From contig NZ_KB851219.1 in assembly GCF_000368265.1 (NCBI RefSeq), forward strand, positions 2,321,081 through 2,385,080: a stretch of DNA of 64,000 nt, read 5' to 3'. How positions within the stretch are numbered: position 1 is the stretch's first letter; every line of letters begins with the position of its first letter. The position numbers and the translations under genes are program-made. The notes under the pieces were generated by a model that saw nothing but the letters and a program-made list of their open reading frames with translations, had not been told where the DNA came from and did not search any database. Below, piece after piece: positions 51,441 through 64,000 of the stretch. This DNA comes from Acinetobacter brisouisimilis (GTDB lineage: Bacteria > Pseudomonadota > Gammaproteobacteria > Pseudomonadales > Moraxellaceae).

Positions 51441-52097
51441 CTATTGATAGTGCCCATCGATTTCCTGTGCTCGCTGAAATGCATCGCGTTGCTGGATCCG
51501 TGCCAAAAATGCCCGAATGTTAGGAATATCGAGTGGAATACGCTTAGACATTGCCTGTAAAGGAAAACTCATTTGAATATCAGCAAAGGAAAAATCTCCA
51601 GCAAAATAATCATGCTCTGCCAAATATGCTTCAATATATGCGACATGATCTTGCAACCGAGGCTGTAAAAAACCTGCCTTGACGCCATTGCAGACTTTTT
51701 TGGCAATTGGACGAATCAAAAATGGCATATGAGCTGGCATATTGCCCATCACCAACTGAAACACCAAAAGTGGCATCAGTGAACCTTCCGCATAGTGCAT
51801 CCAGTACAAATACTGATAAGCATGTTCCTGATCTTCAGGACGGGGCTTGAACTGGTATTCAGGGTCATAGCGCTGCTGTAAAATTTCCAGAATCACTGCA
51901 GATTCTGCAAATACATGTTGATCATCCTGCAAGATAGGCGATTTGCCAAGTGGGTGGATGAGCTTGAGCTCATCGGGTGCAGACAAGTTGGGTTGGCGCT
52001 TGTAAAAGTGAATCTGGTAATCTGTCAGTTGTAACTCTTCCAAAGCCCATAAAATACGAAAGGCTCGCGAATACTGTAAATAATGCAGAATCATCAT
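51441..52097 (-). CDS. Glutathione S-transferase family protein
   Basis: A 218-residue GST: N-terminal thioredoxin-like domain (HYLQYSRAFRILWALEEL, with SRA as the likely active-site region, HPLGKSPILQDDQHVFAESAVI) and a C-terminal helical domain (AYIEAYLAEHDYFAGDFSFADIQMSFPL). Substrate unknown. ATG-ATG start with GGAGGT eight bases upstream. A 61-base gap separates it from the DUF523 gene, so they may be co-transcribed. Confidence 0.9.
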   Translation of the reverse strand: MMILHYLQYSRAFRILWALEELQLTDYQIHFYKRQPNLSAPDELKLIHPLGKSPILQDDQHVFAESAVILEILQQRYDPEYQFKPRPEDQEHAYQYLYWMHYAEGSLMPLLVFQLVMGNMPAHMPFLIRPIAKKVCNGVKAGFLQPRLQDHVAYIEAYLAEHDYFAGDFSFADIQMSFPLQAMSKRIPLDIPNIRAFLARIQQRDAFQRAQEIDGHYQ

Positions 52098-52282
52098 TAA
52101 AAGTGACCTCCAGAATATTGCTTCTACTCATCCTAACAGATCAATTTATGATCACCAGAGCTTTTTTATAACTTAGCATTTCCATGAAATAGAATTACAA
52201 CTTAAATGCTTATGACACTCCTGTTACAATAAAAATTATCACCTTTCGATAAATTCATGAATTTTTATAAGGTTTTTCCTGT

Positions 52283-53692
52283 ATGGAATCTAAAAGCCCG
52301 CCCAAATATCAGGCACTACAACCTCAATACCGTTTATTAGTTCTTTTGGTGTCGATTGGTTTTTTCATGCAGGCTCTCGATACCACCATCGTTAATACAG
52401 CTTTACCCGCCATGGCACAGCACTTACAGGAAAATCCTCTGCATATGCATGGTGTGATTGTCGCTTATGTGCTTTCAGTTGCGAGCTGTATTCCTCTTAG
52501 TGGCTGGCTCGCAGACCGTTTCGGGCTACGTCATGTTTATTTAAGTGCGATTATTATTTTTACCATTGGCTCTCTGGGTTGTGGTTTATCTAACACTTTA
52601 GAACAATTGATCTTTTTCCGTGTGCTGCAAGGTATTGGTGGTGCATTACTCTTACCTGTTGGGCGGCTGTCTTTATTAAAAATTATTCCACGCGAGCAAT
52701 TTCTATCTGCAATTAACCTCATGAGCCTTGCAGGACTCATTGGACCACTGATTGGGCCAACTCTCGGTGGCTGGCTGGTAGAAGTCGCGAGCTGGCACTG
52801 GATTTTCCTGATCAATATTCCGATGGGGTTACTTGGCGTTCTCGTCACATTCAAAGCGCTGCCCAATATCGTCGAACCAAATGTGAAACACTTTGACAGT
52901 TCAGGCGTGTTAATGTTGATTGTCGCGATGGTTGGATTAACTTTAGGGATTGATTCATTCTCGATCAAAAGCAGCGGGTCATCGCACTCAATCGGGTATG
53001 CCTTGCTCAGTGCGGGAATTATTGCCAGCCTTTTATATGCTCATCATGCACATAACCATCAGAATGCTTTATTTCGCAGTGATTTATTTCGACATCAGTT
53101 TTATGCGATTGGGATTTTAGGCAATTTCTTTGCACGTTTCGCAGGCAATGCCATTCCCTTTGTTTTGCCATTACTCATGCAAGTGGTCTTTAAATTTGAA
53201 CCATTTGAAACAGGCCTGATGATGATTCCGCTCGTCCTCGGCTCACTGTTTTCCAAACCGATTGTGCGCCCACTGATTCAGAAGTTTGGCTATCGCAATG
53301 TTTTATTGTTCAATACCACTGCGGTAGGTCTATGTGTCATGAGTTTTACCCTCACCACAGCCACCACACCAGAATGGTTACGTGCACTGCATTTCTTTAT
53401 TTTTGGCACACTCAACTCGATTCAATTTGTGTCGATGAACACCTATACCCTCAAAGATTTGCCATCGCAGCATGCCAGTAGTGGCAACAGTTTCCTGTCT
53501 ATGATCATGATGCTATCGATGAGTATCGGCGTCGCATTTACAGGAACGCTGATTCACTTTTATCAGGGTACAACTTTTCATCTACCGATTGCTCAGGCTT
53601 TTGACTATACCCTGCTCACGCTAGGCGCACTCAATGTCGTGACCATGCTGATTTTCTGGCAGATTCCAAAACAAAATCAGTCACAAGTTTAA
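52283..53692 (+). CDS. MFS transporter, DHA2 (14-TM) family, MdtD/EmrB-like
   Basis: A 469-residue inner-membrane exporter. The DHA2 motif LDTTIVNTALPAMAQ follows the first helix, then GWLADRFGLRHVY, and the antiporter motif GGALLLPVGRLSLLKI … GPLIGPTLGGWLVE. Around fourteen hydrophobic segments are present. Such proteins export drugs or metabolites by proton antiport; the substrate is not known. No membrane fusion partner is linked. Confidence 0.9.
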   Translation: MESKSPPKYQALQPQYRLLVLLVSIGFFMQALDTTIVNTALPAMAQHLQENPLHMHGVIVAYVLSVASCIPLSGWLADRFGLRHVYLSAIIIFTIGSLGCGLSNTLEQLIFFRVLQGIGGALLLPVGRLSLLKIIPREQFLSAINLMSLAGLIGPLIGPTLGGWLVEVASWHWIFLINIPMGLLGVLVTFKALPNIVEPNVKHFDSSGVLMLIVAMVGLTLGIDSFSIKSSGSSHSIGYALLSAGIIASLLYAHHAHNHQNALFRSDLFRHQFYAIGILGNFFARFAGNAIPFVLPLLMQVVFKFEPFETGLMMIPLVLGSLFSKPIVRPLIQKFGYRNVLLFNTTAVGLCVMSFTLTTATTPEWLRALHFFIFGTLNSIQFVSMNTYTLKDLPSQHASSGNSFLSMIMMLSMSIGVAFTGTLIHFYQGTTFHLPIAQAFDYTLLTLGALNVVTMLIFWQIPKQNQSQV

Positions 53693-53752
53693 ATAGGCTT
53701 TCTGGTGCAGTTTTCTTAAAATAGATGCTCAATCCTAGATATCTGCTTGATC

Positions 53753-54505
53753 ATGAAAGCTGCCCGCAAAAGCCATTTGCACCTTGTCCGAACTTTAACT
53801 GCTACTCTTGTGGTCTTACTCTTATGTTTGATCAGCTTGGTTCTACTCCAGAACCAGCCAGCAGAAGCGCAAGACCACCCCGTGCAAGGCTTCGACGTCT
53901 CTCATCATCAAGGCAAGATCGACTGGAAAAAGATTTCCCCTCACAAATACCAGTTTGTGTATTTAAAGGCCACCGAGGGGGGTGACTACCAAGATCCAAG
54001 TTTTCAGCGGAATTGGCTAAAAGCACGCGAACAGGGCTTAAATGTCGGAGCATATCATTATTATCGTTTATGTCGAGAAGCCAAAATTCAGGCGGCCAAT
54101 TTTATCGCCACGGTGCCCAACAAAGCCGATGCTTTAGCACCTGTCATTGATTTGGAATACGATGCCAATTGCCTTCAAAACTCAACCCAAGAACAACTAC
54201 TTAAACAAATTCAAGTCATGGAGCAACTGCTGCATCAGCATTATGGCAAACCCCCTATTATTTATACCTCAAAAACCTTTTACCATATTGTACTCATGGG
54301 GCACATGCCACATAACGCACTTTGGATTCGTGACTATGATGAGGCGTATCCCAAACTCAAAGACCAACATGGCTGGATGTTCTGGCAATATACGCAAAAA
54401 GGGCATATCGAGGGCATTCAACAGCCTGTTGATTTAAACGCTTATGCAGGTTCAATGGCCCAATGGCAAAGTTACTTACGTTATTTAGGGGTAATTCATC
54501 ATTAA
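53753..54505 (+). CDS. Glycoside hydrolase family 25 lysozyme
   Basis: A 250-residue GH25 muramidase. It starts with an N-terminal anchor or signal segment (about residues 12–35) and then the catalytic domain: [16 protein letters not shown] (first Asp), [17 protein letters not shown], and the catalytic pair in [10 protein letters not shown], ending [12 protein letters not shown] … DLNAY. It should cut peptidoglycan or related glycans outside the membrane. The ATG at 53753 is preferred over an in-frame TTG. Its stop overlaps the probable start of dinB. Confidence 0.87.
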   Translation: MKAARKSHLHLVRTLTATLVVLLLCLISLVLLQNQPAEAQDHPVQGFDVSHHQGKIDWKKISPHKYQFVYLKATEGGDYQDPSFQRNWLKAREQGLNVGAYHYYRLCREAKIQAANFIATVPNKADALAPVIDLEYDANCLQNSTQEQLLKQIQVMEQLLHQHYGKPPIIYTSKTFYHIVLMGHMPHNALWIRDYDEAYPKLKDQHGWMFWQYTQKGHIEGIQQPVDLNAYAGSMAQWQSYLRYLGVIHH

Positions 54506-55574
54506 ACTGCGGAAAATCATTCACATCGACATGGATGCCTTTTATGCCTCAGTCGAGTTACGTGAACGTCCCGATTTAATCGATGTACCTGTAGTGGTCG
54601 CAGCTCATCATCCACGTGCCGTCCTTACCACAGCTTCCTACCCTGCACGTTGTTTTGGTTTACGCTCAGCCATGTCAATGGCACAAGCCCGAAAACTCTG
54701 TCCGCATGTGGTGGTGCTAGAACCTCGTTTTGAGCTGTACCGACAAATTTCTACACAGATTCAGCAGATTTTTCAGCAATATACCGATCTAATCGAACCC
54801 ATATCTTTAGATGAAGCTTATCTAGATGTCACTGAAAATAAACTGGGTTTAGCATCAGCAACCGAAATCGCACAAGCGATTCAACAACAGATTTGGCAAC
54901 AGATGCAGCTCACGGCTTCGGCAGGAGTTGCTCCCAATAAATTTTTAGCCAAGATTGCTTCGGACTGGTATAAACCTAATGGGTTATGTGTCATTAAACC
55001 TCAGCAAGTTCAACAATTTATTTATGACTTACCTTTAAAGAAAATTCCAGGAGTCGGAAAAGTGACTCAAGCTAAACTGGAGCAGCTACAACTTTATACT
55101 TTAGGTGATTTACAAAAAATTGAACTCCATGTTTTACAAAAACATTTTGGCAAATATGGGCAACAGTTACATTTGTATGCGCAAGGTATTGATGAGCGAC
55201 CTGTCGTAGCCAGTCGGGTACGTCAGCAAATTTCTAAAGAAATTACTTTTGATCAAGATCTGTATTTATCTGCCTGTCATGATGCATGGCAAGTCTTGGC
55301 TGAGAAAGTCTGGGCAAGTCTAGAAAAACGTCAACTGAGTGCTTTTGGTGTCAGCATTAAACTCAAACAGCCAGATTTTCAAATTGTCCAGCACAGTAAA
55401 CGCTTTCAAAGCCCCTTGGAAAACCTTGCCCAGTTACAGCAAGCCATTCTGCTTTTACTCTCCGAGCTTCAGCTCTCTCCCCAACTACGTTTTCGGTTGA
55501 TCGGCATTGGCGTATATCAACTGATTGCGATAGAACAAAAATTTCAGCTGTCATTCTGGTCAGAGATGGATTGA
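54501..55574 (+). CDS. dinB: DNA polymerase IV (Y-family), non-AUG start
   Basis: Error-prone translesion polymerase. Motifs: [17 protein letters not shown] at the N-terminus, [20 protein letters not shown], catalytic [10 protein letters not shown] (about residue 110), [17 protein letters not shown], and helix-hairpin-helix [15 protein letters not shown]. The first ATG (54531) would remove the metal-binding aspartate of IHID (Asp8 in E. coli). In frame upstream are CTG (54507), aligned with the usual first Met of [10 protein letters not shown], and ATT (54501), which has AGGGG nine bases upstream; a stop at 54492 limits the choice. I set the start at the ATT, giving 357 residues, but the CTG is also possible. 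Coupled to the GH25 gene by overlap. Confidence 0.88.
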   Translation: MKLRKIIHIDMDAFYASVELRERPDLIDVPVVVAAHHPRAVLTTASYPARCFGLRSAMSMAQARKLCPHVVVLEPRFELYRQISTQIQQIFQQYTDLIEPISLDEAYLDVTENKLGLASATEIAQAIQQQIWQQMQLTASAGVAPNKFLAKIASDWYKPNGLCVIKPQQVQQFIYDLPLKKIPGVGKVTQAKLEQLQLYTLGDLQKIELHVLQKHFGKYGQQLHLYAQGIDERPVVASRVRQQISKEITFDQDLYLSACHDAWQVLAEKVWASLEKRQLSAFGVSIKLKQPDFQIVQHSKRFQSPLENLAQLQQAILLLLSELQLSPQLRFRLIGIGVYQLIAIEQKFQLSFWSEMD

Positions 55575-55706
55575 CGTTAAAATCTAGGTCTTTAGTAAAA
55601 AATTATGGTCTAGAGACTCGCATAGCATGCATTTTTCGATTAAGCTATGCTCGCTTACATTTATCCATGAAGCTATTGCATGGTTAAAACTAATCCATGG
55701 TTTTAA

Positions 55707-55785
55707 CTAGCCGTCCCTGTAATACATCGGATTAATCATCTTGCGCATTGCGGGGCGCTCCGACTGTTCGGCATAGACTTTCTTT
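55707..55785 (-). pseudogene. Possible 3' remnant of an unknown gene
   Basis: The minus-strand frame ends KVYAEQSERPAMRKMINPM… before a TAG at 55707–55709, with coding-like codon use and higher G+C than the gap. Further upstream it runs into the antisense of the broken transporter gene, so any original gene is truncated. I do not recognise it. A perfect 8-bp-arm inverted repeat, GTTAAAAC/GTTTTAAC, lies just beyond its stop. Confidence 0.2.
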
Positions 55786-55787
55786 GA

Positions 55788-57018
55788 ATGACCCCAACCT
55801 CTTCTCTCAATATCACACAAAAAAAACGTGCACGCAAAGCTGCTCTCAGTAGTTTTATGGGTGCTGTTGTCGACTGGTATGATTTTTACTTTATGGCATT
55901 GTTGCCGCATTAGTTTTTAAACAACAGTTTTTCCCGAATATTGACCCGATAATGGGCACGCTGTCGACTTTTGCCACCTTTGGTGTAGGCTTCTTATTTC
56001 GCCCATTGGGCGGTATTCTGTTTGGACATTTTGGAGACAAACTGGGTCGTAAAAAGATGCTGTTCCTCACCGTTTTTCTAATGGGAGGAGCAACGGTACT
56101 GATCGGTTTTTTACCCACATATAGCCAGATTGGCTGGTGGGCACCTGTACTGCTAGTCACTTTACGTGCCATTCAAGGTTTTGCTGTAGGCGGTGAATGG
56201 GGTGGTGCGGCACTCACGGCTGTAGAAAATGCACCGACAACCCAAAAAGCCTTTTACAATAGCGGCGTTCAGGTCGGTTATGGCGTGGGCTTAATGCTGG
56301 CATCTGGCTGCGTATCGCTGATTATTTTATCCATTGGTGAAGATGGTTTTAGAGACTGGGGCTAGCGAATTCCATTTCTCGCTAGCATTATCCTTGTTGC
56401 TTTTGCGGTATGGATACGCTCCGATCAGGATGAATCTTTAGAATTTAAACAGCACCAAAAACAAGCGCCCCAAACTCAAGAAAAGCAATCACGTTTCCCG
56501 ATTATTCAAGAGATTCAGCATAATCCTAAAGGCTTTTTTTATATTATTGCTCTACGCTTGGCTGAATTGCTGTCGATGTATCTAGTCACCACATTTGCAC
56601 TGAATTACTCCACTGAAAAATTGCACATGCCTTCACAGCTATTCTTGAATATCTCTTTAATAGTCGGTGCAATTAGCTGTTTCAGCATCCCATTTTTTGC
56701 CATGATTGCTGACCGCTTTGGTCGTCGTCGCATGTGCATTATGGGTGGATTAATTGGTGCAGTAACCTCATTTCCATTCTTTTTAGCCTTACAAAGTGGC
56801 TCAATTGGTGGCTGATTGTGCTGTCTATTTTACTTGCCAGCATTGTCGGTGGTGGCTTTACACCGTTTATTGCCACAGGACTCATCTTTCTCGCACATGG
56901 GCACTGGATCTTGGTAGCAATTTACTTAACTGCTGGCTGTTTATTAACTGCAATTGTTGCAGCCCGCATGAAGGGTCAAGTATCATCAAAAATTATTCAT
57001 CCTCCCCGTGTAGATTAA
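55788..57018 (+). pseudogene. Broken MHS-family (metabolite:H+ symporter) MFS transporter
   Basis: The pieces together make one MFS protein of the MHS group (SSFMGAVVDWYDFYF…, FRPLGGILFGHFGDKLGRKK, RAIQGFAVGGEWGGAAL, IADRFGRRRMCIM). Three lesions break it: a frameshift near 55895, after which the frame reads GIVAALVFKQQFF; an in-frame TAG at 56363–56365 in DWGWRIPF (probably TGG to TAG); and a second frameshift near 56795–56810, before WLNWWLIVLSILLASIVGG. With three separate lesions it is a decayed gene rather than a sequencing slip. Substrates of the family include shikimate, proline/betaine and dicarboxylates. Confidence 0.85.
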
Positions 57019-57022
57019 GGTT

Positions 57023-57376
57023 ATGGCTGTTGAACGTTTACATGTAAGCTCACGTTTTTGTGAAGTCGCAATTTCAGGTAATTTAGTCCATCTTGCAGGG
57101 CAACTTGCAGATGATACGACTCAAGATATTCGCTCACAAACTCAGCAAACCCTTGCCAATATTGATCGTTTTCTTGCAGATGCAGGAACAGATAAAACCC
57201 ATATTTTATCTGTAATTATTTTCCTAAAAGATATTGAACAGGACTATGCTGCAATGAATGAAGTATGGGATGCATGGGTTGTTTCAGGTCATGCTCCTGC
57301 ACGTACCTGTGTAGAATCAAAACTGTATGCGCCTGATGTTTTGGTTGAAATGACTGTAACTGCAGTCAAACCATAA
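57023..57376 (+). CDS. RidA/YjgF family enamine/imine deaminase
   Basis: A 117-residue RidA-superfamily protein. It has VHLAGQLADDTTQDIRSQTQ, LSVIIFLKDIEQDYAAMNEVWD and the substrate-binding arginine in APARTCVESKLYAPDVLVEM. It probably hydrolyses reactive enamines such as 2-aminoacrylate; this subgroup (RutC/YjgH-like) is variable. The gene starts four bases after the broken transporter gene and ends at a strong terminator. Confidence 0.9.
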   Translation: MAVERLHVSSRFCEVAISGNLVHLAGQLADDTTQDIRSQTQQTLANIDRFLADAGTDKTHILSVIIFLKDIEQDYAAMNEVWDAWVVSGHAPARTCVESKLYAPDVLVEMTVTAVKP

Positions 57377-57385
57377 GATCGCAAA

Positions 57386-57420
57386 ATGGCATTTGCCTTA
57401 TGCAAATGCCATGCTTTTTT
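57386..57420 (+). terminator. Terminator of the RidA gene, overlapping the DUF2726 gene end
   Basis: ATGGCATTTGC and GCAAATGCCAT pair over 11 bases around a 5-base loop, followed by GCTTTTTT on the plus strand. The opposite-strand DUF2726 gene ends inside the hairpin, its stop codon falling in the loop. Confidence 0.88.
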
Positions 57421-57862
57421 CCTGAATATTCAAGTCTCGTGATAATTTTTTCAAATCAGGCACACCCGCGTAACGGATCACTCGATACCCTGCCATTTCC
57501 AATAGGGCATCTTCATACCGATCTTCACGATGCTGAGTAAACACTGAACCACATAATGAGATAATGGCTATAGCCTGAAACTGCGAATTTAAAATCACAA
57601 AATCAGCAGTCATATTATTAAATTTTTCCCGTGTATGTGAGTATTTACTGGTCAGCAAAGAACGATAAGACACATTCGATAAAATAATATGCTGTGGTAA
57701 AAGTTGTGTAAGCCTTTGATAAATAATTTGTTCATTATAATTAAGCAAGGCACGCTGTTTTAAGGCACTATCAGAATGTTGATCTATGCGTTTTCGATAA
57801 CGAAGCCCGAAAACAAGTAAAATCAGCAGACTTAAGATACTAAGAGAAATAAGTTCGATCAT
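57398..57862 (-). CDS. DUF2726-domain membrane-anchored protein
   Basis: A 154-residue protein with one N-terminal membrane segment (residues 4–20), then a DUF2726-like domain: ALLNYNEQIIYQRLTQLLP, MTADFVILNSQFQAIAIISL and EDALLEMAGYRVIRYAG. The latter resembles the restriction-endonuclease-like fold assigned to this family. Function unknown. AAGGAAAAGG lies upstream of the ATG. Confidence 0.78.
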   Translation of the reverse strand: MIELISLSILSLLILLVFGLRYRKRIDQHSDSALKQRALLNYNEQIIYQRLTQLLPQHIILSNVSYRSLLTSKYSHTREKFNNMTADFVILNSQFQAIAIISLCGSVFTQHREDRYEDALLEMAGYRVIRYAGVPDLKKLSRDLNIQEKSMAFA

Positions 57863-58013
57863 TACACCTTTTCCTTATAATTATCTGATTCATGTATCAG
57901 TTGCAATCCCTATGCAAGTCTTTTATTCATCCTCAAATGATCAATGGCATTGGACAATACAATACCGTTGACAATCCATAAATTTTATAATGAAAAATAT
58001 GAGTAGATTCGTC

Positions 58014-58056
58014 AACCTTATGAACACCTACCTAAACCTTATGAACACCTACCTAA
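58014..58056. repeat. 21-bp tandem duplication
   Basis: AACCTTATGAACACCTACCT occurs twice with a period of 21 bases. The gap 57863–58345 is AT-rich and otherwise shows nothing. Confidence 0.85.
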
Positions 58057-58344
58057 TCTATAACACATCCTGAATTCTTTTACTTTGGCTTTATAATATT
58101 GTCTTTTTATCAAGATAACGTACTGTTTGAACATAGAAAGTAAAATGGCGAGCAAGCTAGAATGTAGAATTCAATTGCAAGTTGATCGACTTAGCTTTTG
58201 ATAAAATAAAGATTCAGAACAAAACAAGAGATACTTTCAAAGGGAAATTTAAAATTAGATAAAAGCAAAGCTTTAGGTACTACTTATTTTATTTATCATT
58301 ATTAAACTGACTTATGGATTTTAAAATAACCCATAATCCACGCA

Positions 58345-58379
58345 TAAAAAAGCACCCCCAACGGTTAAGTTGAGGGTGC
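58345..58379 (-). terminator. Terminator of the rRNA operon
   Basis: GCACCCTCAAC and GTTGGGGGTGC pair over 11 positions with one mismatch or wobble around a 6-base loop, followed by UUUUUU on the minus strand, about 12 bases after 5S. Confidence 0.9.
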
Positions 58380-58390
58380 CTGGAATAATG

Positions 58391-58505
58391 AGCTGGCGAT
58401 GACTTACTCTCACATGGGTAACCCCACACTACCATCAGCGCTAAGAGGTTTCACTTCTGAGTTCGGGAAGGGATCAGGTGGTTCACTCTTGCTATGGTCG
58501 CCAGC
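58391..58505 (-). rRNA. rrf: 5S ribosomal RNA
   Basis: About 115 nt, starting GCTGGCGACCATAGCAAGAG and ending TCATCGCCAGCT on the minus strand; the ends pair as the 5S helix I, and CCGAACTCAGAAGTGAAAC is the conserved loop region. Confidence 0.96.
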
Positions 58506-58637
58506 ACAACTGTTATGGACATTTTCGGGTTTTATGCTCAGATCACGTTGATCTTGTTGCTACCGTACTGTGTACCAAATGAGTTATTAACAAATTGGTT
58601 TGTTGAGTCTTACTTTAAGCAGTTCATTTTAGCGTTT

Positions 58638-58668
58638 TGCTTAACTTAATCAAGCTGTTTTGCTGTTT
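58638..58668 (-). other. 23S processing stem, 3' side
   Basis: Complementary to 61733–61762 across the 23S gene (AATCAAGC…TTTTG-type blocks). Such stems are RNase III substrates that release pre-23S rRNA. Confidence 0.55.
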
Positions 58669-58711
58669 TATGAATCGATTGAGCTTTATATACAACTGCT
58701 TGGGTGTTGTA

Positions 58712-61604
<2,893 letters not shown>

Positions 61605-61732
61605 ATACAACCCCAAACAGTCGTTATTACCTACAAGTAGTAATAAGACATGATCAATGATTTCTCATCAATCTCTTACAGTTTGAAGTACTGTGAACTT
61701 AATCACTGTACAGCTTCAATCTAATTCATATA

Positions 61733-61762
61733 CCAAAACGCTTGATTCAGTTAATTTGCTAG
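61733..61762 (-). other. 23S processing stem, 5' side
   Basis: Pairs with 58638–58668. The rest of the 61605–62005 spacer is AT-rich leader of 23S without another gene. Confidence 0.5.
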
Positions 61763-62005
61763 TTCTCATTTCAATTCTTAATTAAACCGTAACACTTACG
61801 CATTACTGTCAATCTTGAATTAAATGAGTTGAACAATTTATTTCAGACTCAATTTTACCAATCTGTTAATGAGTTAATGTGTCCTCGTCGGATCACACTA
61901 ATACCGTGATACTTAAATCACAGAAGTTAATAAAATTAAAACCCTTAGGTTTTTCTCTTACTAAATTCTGTAATCTTTAGCTCGAATTCTAATCTTCAGA
62001 ATTCG

Positions 62006-62081
62006 TGGTGGAGACTAACGGAGTCGAACCGTTGACCTCCTGCGTGCAAAGCAGGCGCTCTACCAACTAAGCTAAGTCCCC
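62006..62081 (-). tRNA. tRNA-Ala (TGC)
   Basis: 76 nt with CCA encoded; anticodon loop CTTTGCACG gives TGC, acceptor stem GGGGACT/AGTCTCC, and TTCGA in the T-loop. Second tRNA of the 16S–23S spacer. Confidence 0.97.
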
Positions 62082-62148
62082 AGCTTATCATTTCGATTTG
62101 TATATCTAAGTTTCTGTAACCTTGATCTCTCAATCTCAGTTGTAGACT

Positions 62149-62225
<77 letters not shown>

Positions 62226-62237
62226 ATTCGATATACC

Positions 62238-62260
62238 AGAAGAACAACTTGTTGTGGATT
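62238..62260 (-). other. 16S processing stem, 3' side
   Basis: Nearly exact reverse complement of 63959–63980 (AATCCACA…AAGTTGTTCTTC), so it forms the stalk flanking pre-16S rRNA that RNase III cuts. Confidence 0.75.
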
Positions 62261-62285
62261 CTTACCAATCAATCCGTCTTTTCGT

Positions 62286-63823
<1,538 letters not shown>

Positions 63824-63958
63824 AAAATCATTGCACTTTACTAAAAGTGCTAAATCTGGCTCATTAATCTTACTGACTAAAAATTCGCTCAAATAAACTT
63901 CGAGAAATTTCTACCAATTCAATCAATGAAATATATATTCGACTGATCAACCAGTAAA

Positions 63959-63980
63959 AATCCACACAAGTTGTTCTTCC
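63959..63980 (-). other. 16S processing stem, 5' side
   Basis: Pairs with 62238–62260. The final 180 bases of the window are the rRNA leader; the promoters must lie beyond the end. Confidence 0.7.
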
Positions 63981-64000
63981 AATTCTCTTAATGATCTTCT

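Overview
The window looks like a chromosomal segment of an Acinetobacter species (Gammaproteobacteria, Moraxellaceae). This rests on moderate G+C coding regions with AT-rich gaps, the argS–SPOR gene pair, a MoaC–MoaB fusion, SfnR/SfnB-type organosulfur genes and a 16S–Ile–Ala–23S–5S rRNA operon. The genus is inferred from gene content and order, not from an alignment. No phage, complete insertion sequence, CRISPR array or resistance island was seen.

Layout. 1–2.7 kb: the first bases of astC, glutamate dehydrogenase gdhA and an unlinked hutC-type repressor, with a perfect 18-bp palindrome upstream of gdhA. 3.2–5.5 kb: a LysR regulator and a divergent MFS exporter. 5.5–20.6 kb: thirteen genes on the minus strand that read as one pathway: nitrate uptake (narK), nitrite reductase (nirB), a NirD–FAD oxidoreductase fusion, nitrate reductase (nasA), molybdenum cofactor synthesis (mobA, moaA, moaD, moaE, moaCB, moeA) and molybdate uptake (modABC). 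Upstream of narK are a good sigma-54 promoter, two NtrC-like dyads and a leader with two hexaloop hairpins of the kind bound by ANTAR proteins. The genes for the matching sensor pair NasT/NasS are divergent at 21.1–22.7 kb.

22.7–41.1 kb: an organosulfur (sulfone/sulfonate) scavenging region. It holds the sigma-54 activator SfnR, four SfnB-type flavin monooxygenase/dehydrogenase paralogues, SfnG, MsuE, an Old Yellow Enzyme, a DszA/NtaA-type monooxygenase, an SRPBCC protein and a LysR regulator. A magnesium P-type ATPase with a long structured leader sits within it. Two SfnB genes have sigma-54 promoters preceded by the same dyad (TGTTGC-N4-GCAACA), probably the SfnR enhancer site. Two near-identical 218-bp direct repeats each encode what looks like a small RNA with a covarying terminator stem.

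41.4–57.9 kb: ordinary chromosomal genes (maeA, a zinc-independent L31 with a Zur-box-like palindrome, argS, a SPOR protein, transporters, an AraC regulator, a TenA/PqqC-like protein, a diguanylate cyclase, a GST, a GH25 lysozyme, dinB, ridA), a broken MHS-family transporter and short MITE-like repeats. dinB lacks an AUG that would keep its catalytic N-terminal aspartate. 58.3–64 kb: a complete rRNA operon on the minus strand with its terminator and processing stems; its promoter lies beyond the window.
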